In this document: piece by piece, positions 11,513 to 20,479 of the stretch
Layout of the letters: each line of letters begins with the position of its first letter
How positions within the stretch are numbered: position 1 is the first letter of the stretch
Assembly: GCA_003645645.1 (NCBI GenBank)
Contig: QNBH01000002.1
Location: 1 to 57,650 of the forward strand
Source: Spirochaetota bacterium
GTDB lineage: Bacteria > Spirochaetota > Spirochaetia > SPDA01 > B32-G16
DNA: 57,650 nucleotides
Direction of reading: 5' to 3'
Program-made: the position numbers and the translations under genes
Notes under the pieces: generated by a model
The model's database searches: none
What the model saw: the letters and a program-made list of their open reading frames with translations, nothing else
Told to the model about the DNA's origin: nothing

Positions 11513-12873
11513 GGAACCGGAAAATGAAAAGAATATTGGTTGCAGATGATGAAGAAGACATGTGTATGATTCTGAAGATGCTTCTGGAAAACGACGGTTA
11601 TGAAGTGATCACTGCAACTACAGGTAAAGATGTACTGCAATACATCACCGACGGAGGTAAACCAGATCTCATAATAACGGATTTAAAGATGCCCGATATA
11701 CAGGGGACGGAAATACTTAACTTTCTTAACGAAACAGGAAGAGATATTCCCTTGGTTCTCATAACGGCTTACGGAACTATTGAAGTTGCGGTGGAGGCCA
11801 TGAAGAACGGGGCTGTAGATTTTATTACCAAACCCTTTAACAAGGATGTTATAAGGCACATAATACGCAGGATATTCCGTATCGATTCCATGGAAAGGGA
11901 GAACGAGTTCTCCAAGGAGGCCATTCAGGAACGCGAAATAGTCTACATAAGCCCTGCCATGCATGAATTGATGGATACCGTGAAAAAGGTAGCCTGTGTG
12001 AAGACTCCCGTGTTGATTGCAGGCGAGAGCGGTTCCGGCAAAGAGCTAGTGGCAAGAGCTCTCCATTACTACGGGGGCACTACTGGAAGTGATGGGGTTG
12101 ATAGGCCGCTGGTAAGCATAAATTGCCCTACTGTTCCGGAATCCCTGTTTGAAAGTGAGTTGTTTGGTTATCAAAGAGGCGCTTTTACGGGGGCATTGCG
12201 AGATTATCAGGGCAAAATCAGAATGGCCGAAGGCGGCACACTTTTTCTTGATGAAATAGGAGACTTACCCCTTTCCATACAACCAAAGCTGTTGCGTTTC
12301 CTGGAAGAAAAAACCTTCGAACCCTTGGGAAGTAACGTGGAAATAAGAGTGAATACCAGGGTAGTGTGTTCTACAAACAGGGATTTAAGGGCGATGGTCA
12401 AGGAGGGGAAGTTCAGGGAGGATCTCTACTACCGTATAAATGCAATTACCCTTGAGGTTCCACCCCTGAGGGAGAGAAGAGAGGATATTTTGCCCCTTGC
12501 AGAATATTTTATAGAAAAGAATGCTCAGGAAACAGGAAAAGGGAGAAAAACCCTCTCCCATCCGGTTGAAAAACTGTTTAAAAGATACAACTGGCCGGGT
12601 AATGTACGAGAATTGAAAAATGTAATCGAACGCGCCGTGGTCCTCTCCACCGATAAGGAGATAAAGCTTACCCATATACCCTCAGAATTACGCTCCAATT
12701 TCAGTCTCGATAAAGAGGAGTTCTCCTGCAATCGGTTTGACAGCATCGAGAGGCAGCTTCTTCTTGAATCTCTTGAGAAGAACAACTGGAACATCACTGC
12801 CGTTGCGAGAGAGCTCGGAACGACAAGAAGCACAATTCGTTACAGGATAAAAAAATTCGGTATAAAAAAATAG
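11509..12873 (+). CDS. NtrC-family sigma-54-dependent response regulator
   Basis: Receiver 'RILVADDEEDM...DLIITDLKMPDIQGTEIL', AAA+ 'GESGSGKELVARALHY', 'GAFTGA', Fis-type HTH at C-term; ATGA overlap with the kinase gene. Confidence 0.96.
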   Translation: MRNRKMKRILVADDEEDMCMILKMLLENDGYEVITATTGKDVLQYITDGGKPDLIITDLKMPDIQGTEILNFLNETGRDIPLVLITAYGTIEVAVEAMKNGAVDFITKPFNKDVIRHIIRRIFRIDSMERENEFSKEAIQEREIVYISPAMHELMDTVKKVACVKTPVLIAGESGSGKELVARALHYYGGTTGSDGVDRPLVSINCPTVPESLFESELFGYQRGAFTGALRDYQGKIRMAEGGTLFLDEIGDLPLSIQPKLLRFLEEKTFEPLGSNVEIRVNTRVVCSTNRDLRAMVKEGKFREDLYYRINAITLEVPPLRERREDILPLAEYFIEKNAQETGKGRKTLSHPVEKLFKRYNWPGNVRELKNVIERAVVLSTDKEIKLTHIPSELRSNFSLDKEEFSCNRFDSIERQLLLESLEKNNWNITAVARELGTTRSTIRYRIKKFGIKK

Positions 12874-12904
12874 TTCAAAGGCAATAATCGGAGTGGCTGT
12901 TTTT

Positions 12905-12940
12905 GTCCGGTAATCGGCTTATATCGTCCGGTTTTATCGA
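12905..12940. promoter_or_regulatory. Putative upstream activating sites for the NtrC-type regulator
   Basis: GTCCGGTAATCGG and GTCCGGTTTTATCG, starts 21 bp apart, ~150-185 bp upstream of the -24 element. Confidence 0.35.
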
Positions 12941-13089
12941 GATTAGAGAAAAATTGTTAGATAAAGTAGAGAGACGGGCAAATCCGAAAAATCAGCGGGA
13001 ACTGAACAAAATAATTAATTTGTATGTCAAGAATTATAAATCATCGTATTCATTCGGTTCCGTAGCCGTAAGACATGAAAGAGATGAGT

Positions 13090-13105
13090 TGGCATAAAAA
13101 TTGCT
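13090..13105 (+). promoter_or_regulatory. Sigma-54 (-24/-12) promoter
   Basis: TGGCAT-AAAAA-TTGCT; GG-N10-GC spacing is exact; ~45 bp upstream of the SBP start and downstream of an NtrC-type regulator gene. Confidence 0.8.
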
Positions 13106-13150
13106 TACTGCTAATTAAAACAACTACTTCAAGATTTAAGGAGGAAATCG

Positions 13151-14146
13151 ATGAAAAAGGGTTTAAAGGTTGTTATTTCGTTTTTTCTCATGCTTTTCAT
13201 TGCGGTGTCAGTATTTTCTGCAGGAAAGCAGGAGGCTGTCAAGCCAACAGGAGAGAGGTATAAGTTTTTTGTGGTCTCGCACGGAGGTCCTGCAGATCCA
13301 TTCTGGGGTGTAGTGATGAAGGGGGCGAAGGAGGCTGGAGAGATGTTCAATTGCGATGTTCAGTATCTGGGGCCGGAAAAATTTTCGATCCAGAAACTGG
13401 TGGACATGGTTGAAACAGCAGTTGCAAGCGATCCCGATGGGCTGGTGGTAACTATAACCGATGCGAAGGCGCTGGATCAGCCGCTGAAAGATGCTATCAA
13501 CAAGAAAGGGATTCCGGTTGTAGCCATCAATGTTCCCGATTATCGCCCCTTTGAGGAGCGTATTCCCTATCTTGCTTATGTTGGAGCGGACGACTACAAA
13601 GTAGGTATCGAAGGAGCACGAAGAATGCTTAAGGCCTTTGCCCCCGGTAAACCTGAAAGAGGGGTGGTTTCAATTCATGAGGTAGGTCATGCGGGGCTTG
13701 AGGCTCGTGCCAGAGGCATAACAGAAGTTTTTACAGAAAAGGGGATACCCGTGGAAAAACTTGCCACCTCTCCAAATGCCTCGGAGACCTATCAGGCTGT
13801 GGATGCATATCTCACAAAAAATCCGGATACGGATGCTATTTTCACACTGGGGCCGCTGGACACACATCCTGTATTGAGACTGCGTGAGGAGAAAGGGTTA
13901 CTGGATAAAACCAAACAGGGCGCAGTCGATCTTTCTCCAACAATCATCAAAGCCATAAGAGAGGAGAAACTCCTTTTCACGGTGGAGCAGCAGCAGTATT
14001 TGCAGGGCTATCTTCCTATCGGCTTGCTTGTACTCTATAATAAGTTCGGGCTCATTCCCCATGATGATATCTTAACAGGTCCTGCCATTGTGGATAAAGA
14101 CAATGTGGAAATAGTTGCAGAGATGGTTGAGAAAAATTATAGATAA
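13151..14146 (+). CDS. Sugar ABC transporter substrate-binding protein (periplasmic-binding type 1)
   Basis: Signal peptide 'MKKGLKVVISFFLMLFIAVSVFSAGKQEA'; 'SHGGPADPFWGVVMKGAKEAGEMFN'. Confidence 0.92.
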   Translation: MKKGLKVVISFFLMLFIAVSVFSAGKQEAVKPTGERYKFFVVSHGGPADPFWGVVMKGAKEAGEMFNCDVQYLGPEKFSIQKLVDMVETAVASDPDGLVVTITDAKALDQPLKDAINKKGIPVVAINVPDYRPFEERIPYLAYVGADDYKVGIEGARRMLKAFAPGKPERGVVSIHEVGHAGLEARARGITEVFTEKGIPVEKLATSPNASETYQAVDAYLTKNPDTDAIFTLGPLDTHPVLRLREEKGLLDKTKQGAVDLSPTIIKAIREEKLLFTVEQQQYLQGYLPIGLLVLYNKFGLIPHDDILTGPAIVDKDNVEIVAEMVEKNYR

Positions 14147-14164
14147 AGGCACAATAAAAAACCC

Positions 14165-14328
14165 CGGCAGTGCCAGGAAGATTGTGCTTCTTTAAGATAA
14201 GGGCTCTTTGGGGAGCTTCGCTTACTTCATGCTTCGGGGTTCACAAGACTGCCATACAGCATGAGGTGCAGGGAGCTCCCCGAGTAAAATTCTTCTATAT
14301 AGGAAGCACAAAATCCGTGGCACTACCG
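14165..14328. repeat. ~164-bp inverted-repeat/hairpin element between SBP and permease genes
   Basis: Ends CGGCAGTGCCAGGAAGATTGTGCTTC and (reverse complement) CGGTAGTGCCACGGATTTTGTGCTTCC; an inner inverted repeat GGGGAGCT/AGCTCCCC. Confidence 0.75.
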
Positions 14329-14361
14329 ATAAAATAAATATCACACAGGGTTAAAGGGAAA

Positions 14362-15333
14362 ATGAAAGGCGGAATACGGCTTTTTTATAGCAGACTTTTA
14401 AGGGTTAAAGAGATAGGGTCACTTTCGGGTCTGCTGATAATAATAATTATTTTTTCTCTTCTTTCCGGAAAATTCCTCACAAGAGAGAACTTTATAGGAA
14501 TTTTCACCATCACCTCTGAGCTCGGGATAATAGCCATAGGGGTGTGCTTCCTCATGATTGCAGGAGAGTTTGACCTCTCGGTAGGTTCTGTGTTTGCTGT
14601 CGCTCCAATGATCGGTGCCCTGCTTGGAAAAATCGGTGTACCGATGGTGGGAGCATTTTTCGTCAGTCTTTTTGCCTCTGCTGTAATCGGTTATTTTAAC
14701 GGACTCATTGTAATAAAAACAGGGATTCCCTCCTTTATAGTGACCCTTGGAGCGATGATGTTTTACCGGGGCGTCTTGCTTGCTGTATCCGGGGGGTTCA
14801 CTATTACTTTTATGGGCGAAGATACCGCCTTTCTCGATGCCCTTGGAGGAAAGATCTTTATGGGCATGAGGGCATCGGGAATATGGTTTATAGCTGCAAC
14901 CATTATTTTTTCCATAGTCCTGAATAACACCAAATACGGTAATCACGTTTTTGCAGTGGGAGGTAATCCGGGGACGGCAAAAGCTCTTGGCATCAATGTG
15001 AACAGGGTAAAGTTAATCAACTTTGTGCTCTGTTCGGTTATGGCCGGACTGGCAGGTTTTACAATGTTTGGTCGTTTTCACAGCATCGATCCTACTGCAG
15101 GCAGTCTCCATGAGCTCGAAGCAATCGCCTCGGCGGTAATCGGCGGGGCTCTGCTTACAGGAGGTTACGGCAGCATAGTGGGCGCTTTTATTGGGGCGTT
15201 TCTAATAGGTGTTATGAGAAGCGGATTGATCCTTGCCGGTGCGCCATCCTACTGGTACCAGGGATTTATCGGGGTGGTTCTGGTTATCTCTGTTATAATC
15301 AATACAAAAATAAGAAAGGCGGTGGCAGGATGA
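14362..15333 (+). CDS. Sugar ABC transporter permease (RbsC-like)
   Basis: Hydrophobic; 'GEFDLSVGSVFAVAPMIGALL', 'GGNPGTAKALGINVNRVKLINFVLCSVMAGLAG', 'AIASAVIGGALLTGGYGSI'. Confidence 0.93.
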   Translation: MKGGIRLFYSRLLRVKEIGSLSGLLIIIIIFSLLSGKFLTRENFIGIFTITSELGIIAIGVCFLMIAGEFDLSVGSVFAVAPMIGALLGKIGVPMVGAFFVSLFASAVIGYFNGLIVIKTGIPSFIVTLGAMMFYRGVLLAVSGGFTITFMGEDTAFLDALGGKIFMGMRASGIWFIAATIIFSIVLNNTKYGNHVFAVGGNPGTAKALGINVNRVKLINFVLCSVMAGLAGFTMFGRFHSIDPTAGSLHELEAIASAVIGGALLTGGYGSIVGAFIGAFLIGVMRSGLILAGAPSYWYQGFIGVVLVISVIINTKIRKAVAG

Positions 15334-16118
15334 CGGGTGCAGCGAGTATTACTCAGGAAGAAAGAGATAAAAAAATAAGGGAATACCTGGTATATATGGA
15401 AAACGTAACCGTCCGTTTCGGTAAGGTGGTTGCTCTCAGGGATGTCAACTTTTCCGTTAAAAAGAACGAAGTGGTGGGTCTTCTTGGGGATAATGGTGCT
15501 GGTAAATCCACTCTTATCAAGGCGTTGAATGGATATCACCAGGTCGATGGGGGGGAGATTTACTTTAACGGAGAGAGAACAAATTTCCAATCCCCAAGGG
15601 ATGCCAGGGATGTTGGGATAGAGACCGCATACCAGGATCTGGCTCTGGTTAATCTCATGAGCATATCCAGAAACTTTTTTCTGGGAAGGGAGCTTGTGAT
15701 GGGGAACCGATTCTTTAAGTTTCTGGATAAACGGAAGATGGATGAAGTGGCGGCACACTCCCTGGCAGAGGTTGGTTTGCGAAATATCCGGGAAATGCAT
15801 GAAACTGTCAACTTCCTCTCCGGCGGAGAACGGCAGGCTATAGCGATCGGGAGGGCCAGCTACTTTGGCGCTAAACTCCTTATTCTGGATGAGCCCACCG
15901 CCGCGCTGTCCGTAGCAGAAACGGAATGGGTCTTGCGGCTGGTTAGCGAAGCAAAAGAGAAGGGTCTTTCGGTAATTATTATAACTCACAACGCCTATGA
16001 AGCCTATGAAGTATCCGACCGTTTTGTGGTTCTTCAGCACGGAAAGAACTATGCGGATTTAAAACGGGAGGAGACAAACGCCAAAGAACTTATCGAAGTG
16101 ATCGCCGGCAGAAAATAG
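15330..16118 (+). CDS. Sugar ABC transporter ATP-binding protein (single ABC domain)
   Basis: 'GLLGDNGAGKSTLIKALNG', 'LSGGERQAIAIGRA', 'LLILDEPTAALS'; close paralogue of the N-terminal half of 10112..11512. Confidence 0.95.
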   Translation: MTGAASITQEERDKKIREYLVYMENVTVRFGKVVALRDVNFSVKKNEVVGLLGDNGAGKSTLIKALNGYHQVDGGEIYFNGERTNFQSPRDARDVGIETAYQDLALVNLMSISRNFFLGRELVMGNRFFKFLDKRKMDEVAAHSLAEVGLRNIREMHETVNFLSGGERQAIAIGRASYFGAKLLILDEPTAALSVAETEWVLRLVSEAKEKGLSVIIITHNAYEAYEVSDRFVVLQHGKNYADLKREETNAKELIEVIAGRK

Positions 16119-16256
16119 AATAACACAAAAGATAATCCTTCACATTTTTAATAATCATCCTCAGATTAAGTAATTCGGTTTTTATAAAAGAGCGAACTAC
16201 ACAGTGATAAGTTATAAGAAATTTAAAAAAAATCTCGAAAAGTTGTAGTTTTATGC

Positions 16257-16311
16257 TTGACAAATCAAAAAATATTGTATAATAAAAATAAATTTTATAT
16301 TATAAAACTTT
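16257..16311 (+). promoter_or_regulatory. Sigma-70-like promoter with overlapping/adjacent dyad
   Basis: TTGACA (16257) - 15 bp - TATAAT (16278), followed by near-palindrome AAATTTTATATTATAAAACTTT (16290-16311). Confidence 0.5.
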
Positions 16312-16373
16312 AATAACTTAAACAAAATTTGGGAGATTCAATATTGCTTTCTCCCGAAAAAGGAGGATTGATT

Positions 16374-16667
16374 ATGAAAAAACTGATTTTTTTGTTGGCT
16401 CTGGTGTCTCTCCTTTCTTCTTATATTATTGCAGAGGGGCAATCGGAGGGAGTTTCGGAAGAGGGTAAGGTTTATATTTTTAAGTATGCCAATGCCCAGT
16501 CTCCAAACCATCCGCGCAGCAAGTCGATGGTACTGTTTAAAGAACAGTTGGAGAAAGCCAGCAATGGCCGCATCAAGGTAGAGCTTTTTTTCTCCGGTGT
16601 GCTGGGGAAAGAGGCGGAAGTTCTTTATAGAATATTTTGCTTATCAGCCTGTTCGTTTTTCTTTTGA
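16374..16667 (+). pseudogene. TRAP transporter solute-binding subunit DctP, N-terminal fragment only
   Basis: Signal peptide plus 'YIFKYANAQSPNHPRSKSMVLFKEQLEKASNGRIKVELFFSGVLGKEAEV', then abruptly frame-shifted into DctM-encoding DNA. Confidence 0.8.
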
Positions 16668-17905
16668 TGGGTATACCCATAGCTTATTCTCTGGGGTTAT
16701 CCGCATTTTGTTACTTTTCCATTATTCATCCCGAACTATTACCCGTTTTACCTCAACGTCTTTTTGCAGGGATGAACTCATATGCAATGATAGCCCTTCC
16801 TCTCTTTATTACCATGGGTTTGTTAATGAACAAAGGGGGAATTACATCGCGGCTGATAGACTTCAGTATGCTCTTTGTTAGAAGATTTCGCGGAGGTCTG
16901 GGCGCGGTTAATGTTCTTGCCTCTATGATCTTCGGGGGGATTTCTGGCTCATCGGTTTCCGATACTGCCTCAATAGGCGCTGTACTTATTCCCGAGATGA
17001 AAGATCGCGGCTATACAGCGGAGTTTGCAAGCGGGATTACCGTAGCTTCCTCTACCATGGGGATGATTCTCCCTCCCAGTGTTCCCATGGTGATCTATGC
17101 ACTTGTAGCCGAAGAATCTGTGGGCAAGCTCTTTCTCGGTAGTGCTATTCCTGGCATCATGATCGGTTTAATCATGCTTGAGATCATAATGGCAATATCT
17201 TACTGGCAAAACTATCCCAGGGAAGAGGTGAGTCTCAGTACAAAAGAGCAATTCGTACGGGTTCGAAAATCTATTCTTGCTATAATTATGCCCGTATTTG
17301 TCGTAGGTTCTGTGGTATTCGGCATAGCAACGGCCACTGAATCGGCCGGTGTTGGGATACTTTATGCGCTCATTATAGGGCTTTTTGTAACTCGCGGCCT
17401 GAAGCTACAAAATATACCGCCAGTTCTTAAATCGGCGATTATCACAAGTGCAACTGTGATGATAATCATTGCTCTATCACAAATGTACGTCCGGATACTG
17501 GCAATTGAGCGGATTCCTGAAGCAGTCGCATTGTTTGTTACATCGCTAAACTTACCCGGTGTTTTAATTTTTCTCTGTATTGATATTATTATATTGCTTA
17601 CAGGAACCTTTGTAGATGTAAGCCCAGCAATACTTCTGCTCACTCCTGTGTTTTTATCTGCGGCTCAAGCCCTTGGTATATCATCCGTACAGTTTGGTGC
17701 AATTCTAATTACAGGGCTTGCAATCGGCCTGGTAACACCTTCGGTAGGGATGTGTCTCAATGCAGGCTCGGCGATTTCGAGATTAAGTATCGGCAGGATA
17801 TTCAAGGCCTCAATACCCTTTTTACTTGCCAATATAATTACCCTTGTTTTAATAACACTTCTGCCCCCGCTGAGCTTATGGTTACCCGGATTGTTGATGA
17901 AATAA
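16637..17905 (+). CDS. dctM: TRAP transporter large permease DctM
   Basis: 'PLFITMGLLMNKGGI', 'FGGISGSSVSDTASIGAVLIPEM', 'LPPSVPMVIYALVAEESVGKLFLG'; extreme N-term probably clipped. Confidence 0.9.
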   Translation: MLISLFVFLLMGIPIAYSLGLSAFCYFSIIHPELLPVLPQRLFAGMNSYAMIALPLFITMGLLMNKGGITSRLIDFSMLFVRRFRGGLGAVNVLASMIFGGISGSSVSDTASIGAVLIPEMKDRGYTAEFASGITVASSTMGMILPPSVPMVIYALVAEESVGKLFLGSAIPGIMIGLIMLEIIMAISYWQNYPREEVSLSTKEQFVRVRKSILAIIMPVFVVGSVVFGIATATESAGVGILYALIIGLFVTRGLKLQNIPPVLKSAIITSATVMIIIALSQMYVRILAIERIPEAVALFVTSLNLPGVLIFLCIDIIILLTGTFVDVSPAILLLTPVFLSAAQALGISSVQFGAILITGLAIGLVTPSVGMCLNAGSAISRLSIGRIFKASIPFLLANIITLVLITLLPPLSLWLPGLLMK

Positions 17906-17929
17906 ACTTAATTAAAAGAGGGATATATT

Positions 17930-18760
17930 ATGGAAATCATACATGCAGTGCATCCAGAGCAGATGAAGAGCTTTGACACAAAACAACTCAGGAAGAACTT
18001 TCTCGTTCGGGAGCTGTTTGTACCTGATAAAGTACGAATGGTTTATAGTTATTACGACCGCCTGATCGTGGGTGGGGTTCAGCCTGCTTCAACCCTTAAG
18101 CTGAAAGTTGATGAGCGGATTATAGGTTCAAAATATCTTCTTAACCGTCGTGAGATGGGTATTATCAATATAGGTGCCGAAGGGTCTGTAACAGTAGATG
18201 ATAATGAATACAAACTTGGTAATAAAGATGGGTTATATATAGGTATGGGCGCCAGAGAGGTAGACTTTAGCACTGCTAAACTGGAAAACCCTGCAAAGTT
18301 TTATTTTCTTTGCACACCAGCTCACAAAAGTTATCCTACTACCAGTATATCGATTAAAGAGACGACACCGTTAAATCTTGGATCTTATGAACAGAGTAAC
18401 AGGAGAACTATTTATAAATATATTCACCCGGAGGGTATTCGCAGTTGCCAGTTGGTAATGGGTTTGACGGTTCTGGAACCCAATAATGTCTGGAATACAA
18501 TGCCCACTCATACTCACGCAAGGCGCATAGAAGTGTATTTTTATTTTGATTTCCCCAATGAAGATTTAGTTATGCATTTTATGGGCACCCCCAAGGAGAC
18601 CAGACATCTTATTATGCGAAGCGAAGAGGCAGTACTATCCCCTAGCTGGTCCATCCATTCAGGTGTAGGAACGAGAAACTATTCATTTATCTGGGGCATG
18701 GCAGGCGAGAATCAAATTTTCTCAGACATGGACGATGTACCCATGAGCTCTCTCTTATAG
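17930..18760 (+). CDS. kduI: 5-dehydro-4-deoxy-D-glucuronate isomerase
   Basis: 276 aa; 'LRKNFLVRELFVPDKVRMVYSYYDRLIVGGVQP', 'MPTHTHARRIEVYFYFD', 'MRSEEAVLSPSWSIHSGVGTRNYSFIWGMAGEN'. Confidence 0.95.
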   Translation: MEIIHAVHPEQMKSFDTKQLRKNFLVRELFVPDKVRMVYSYYDRLIVGGVQPASTLKLKVDERIIGSKYLLNRREMGIINIGAEGSVTVDDNEYKLGNKDGLYIGMGAREVDFSTAKLENPAKFYFLCTPAHKSYPTTSISIKETTPLNLGSYEQSNRRTIYKYIHPEGIRSCQLVMGLTVLEPNNVWNTMPTHTHARRIEVYFYFDFPNEDLVMHFMGTPKETRHLIMRSEEAVLSPSWSIHSGVGTRNYSFIWGMAGENQIFSDMDDVPMSSLL

Positions 18761-18848
18761 GTGGACTCCTCATGACCCTACGGGACAACTAAAACAATGA
18801 AAATAGGCCCTTACAGGGCGGATTAAATTTTCCGAGGAGGAAAATGCG

Positions 18849-19613
18849 ATGGTGGTAGAAAAATTCAAACTCGATGGCAAGGTTGCCATAGTTACAGGTT
18901 CTGGTACCGGCCTGGGAGAGGCAATGGCGGTCGGACTCGCCGAAGCAGGTGCTGATATTGTCGGAGTATATAGGTCTCATTTTCCGGATAAGGCAAAATC
19001 AGAAATCGAAACGCTGAGGCGTAATTTTTTACCTGTAAAGGCGGATTTGCTTACCATCGAGCCTGTCAAAAGGATTATAGAGAGTGCTATATCACGGTTT
19101 GGGAAGCTTGACATTCTTGTAAATAATGCAGGTATCATCCGTCGCTCACCCTCTTTAGAGTACAGTGAAAAGGACTGGGATGATGTTATGAGTATAAACT
19201 TAAAATCTCTTTTTTTCCTATGCCAGGCTGCTGCAAAACAGTTTTTAAAACAGGGTACTGGGGGTAAAATCGTCAACATAGCCTCACTGCTCTCTTTCCA
19301 GGGGGGTATTCTAATACCTCCCTATACAGCCAGCAAAAGCGGTGTGCGGGGATTAACTCAATTGCTGGCAAACGAGTGGGCACGGCACAACATCAATGTG
19401 AACGCCATCGCACCGGGATATATGGCTACAAGCAATACCGAGCCTTTACGCAAAGATCCAAAGCGAAGTCAGTCTATACTGGAAAGAATACCGGCAGGAC
19501 GCTGGGGTATACCGGAGGATCTGAAGGGAGTGGTTGTCTTTCTATCTTCGGAAGCATCGGACTATATAAATGGTTTTACCATAGCCATTGACGGCGGATG
19601 GCTGGGCCGTTAA
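18849..19613 (+). CDS. kduD: SDR oxidoreductase, KduD-like (2-dehydro-3-deoxy-D-gluconate 5-dehydrogenase)
   Basis: 'LDGKVAIVTGSGTGLGEAMAVGLAEAGADIVGVYR', 'NNAGIIRRSP', 'YTASKSGVRGLTQLLANEWARHNINVNAIAPGYMAT'. Confidence 0.88.
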   Translation: MVVEKFKLDGKVAIVTGSGTGLGEAMAVGLAEAGADIVGVYRSHFPDKAKSEIETLRRNFLPVKADLLTIEPVKRIIESAISRFGKLDILVNNAGIIRRSPSLEYSEKDWDDVMSINLKSLFFLCQAAAKQFLKQGTGGKIVNIASLLSFQGGILIPPYTASKSGVRGLTQLLANEWARHNINVNAIAPGYMATSNTEPLRKDPKRSQSILERIPAGRWGIPEDLKGVVVFLSSEASDYINGFTIAIDGGWLGR

Positions 19614-19661
19614 GTTTTTTTATCTCTTGATTTTTCGGAATTAAAAAGATAATTTTACTTT

Positions 19662-20417
19662 ATGAAAGTTCAATCTCTCGATCGTGCCTTCGATATCCTC
19701 GAGCTTTTATCCCGGGAACAACACGGACTTAAACTTACCGAGATAGGAAAGCGTCTCGAGCTTCATAAAAGCACGGTACACCGTCTGTTAAATGCATTAA
19801 AGCAGAGGGGATATATAGAGAAAACGTCCAGGGGGAGTTACCGGCTGGGGATGGAGTTTATCGAATTAACCAGTCTTTATCTTAACAATTTGGAGCTTAA
19901 AACCGAAGCTCAGCCCATAATGCGGGAACTATCAGCTGCAACCGGTAATACTTCCTTTCTGGCTATTCTTCAGGAAAATGAAGTAGTGTATATCGATAAA
20001 ATGGAGACTCATAACAGCCTTAGAAAGTATTCTATTATTGGCAAACGCGCGCCCCTGCACTGTACAGCTCTGGGGAAATCGCTTCTAACAGGAATGACGG
20101 AAGAACAGATAAGGAAAATGTACAAAAGTGGGGGAATTAAGGCTTTTACAGATAAAACAATTGTGTCATTGGATACCTTACTTAAAGAAATCGAAAGGAC
20201 CCGGCAAAGAGGTTGGAGTCTGGATGATGAAGAATATGAACAGGGTATTCGCTGCATAGGTGCACCCATTCGCGATTATAGAGGTGAGGTTATCGCTGCG
20301 GTGAGCACTTCAGGATATGTATCGGTAATCACTTACGATCGAATCGAAGAGATTGCTGGTCATGTAACCAGGGCTTCTAAAGATATTTCTTTGCGTATGG
20401 GGTACAAAATAGATTAA
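19662..20417 (+). CDS. IclR-family transcriptional regulator (KdgR-like)
   Basis: N-term HTH 'VQSLDRAFDILELLSREQHGLKLTEIGKRLELHKSTVHRLLNAL'; C-term IclR effector domain. Confidence 0.92.
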   Translation: MKVQSLDRAFDILELLSREQHGLKLTEIGKRLELHKSTVHRLLNALKQRGYIEKTSRGSYRLGMEFIELTSLYLNNLELKTEAQPIMRELSAATGNTSFLAILQENEVVYIDKMETHNSLRKYSIIGKRAPLHCTALGKSLLTGMTEEQIRKMYKSGGIKAFTDKTIVSLDTLLKEIERTRQRGWSLDDEEYEQGIRCIGAPIRDYRGEVIAAVSTSGYVSVITYDRIEEIAGHVTRASKDISLRMGYKID

Positions 20418-20479
20418 ATAATTCTTTGATAGTTCCGGAATACAATGCTTAAGCACTTTTTAATTTTTATTTAGTCGCC

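Noticed and set aside
12903-13097. 64-aa ORF between the NtrC regulator and the SBP
   Set aside because: Overlaps the putative UAS and sigma-54 promoter region and has no recognisable homology; more likely regulatory DNA.
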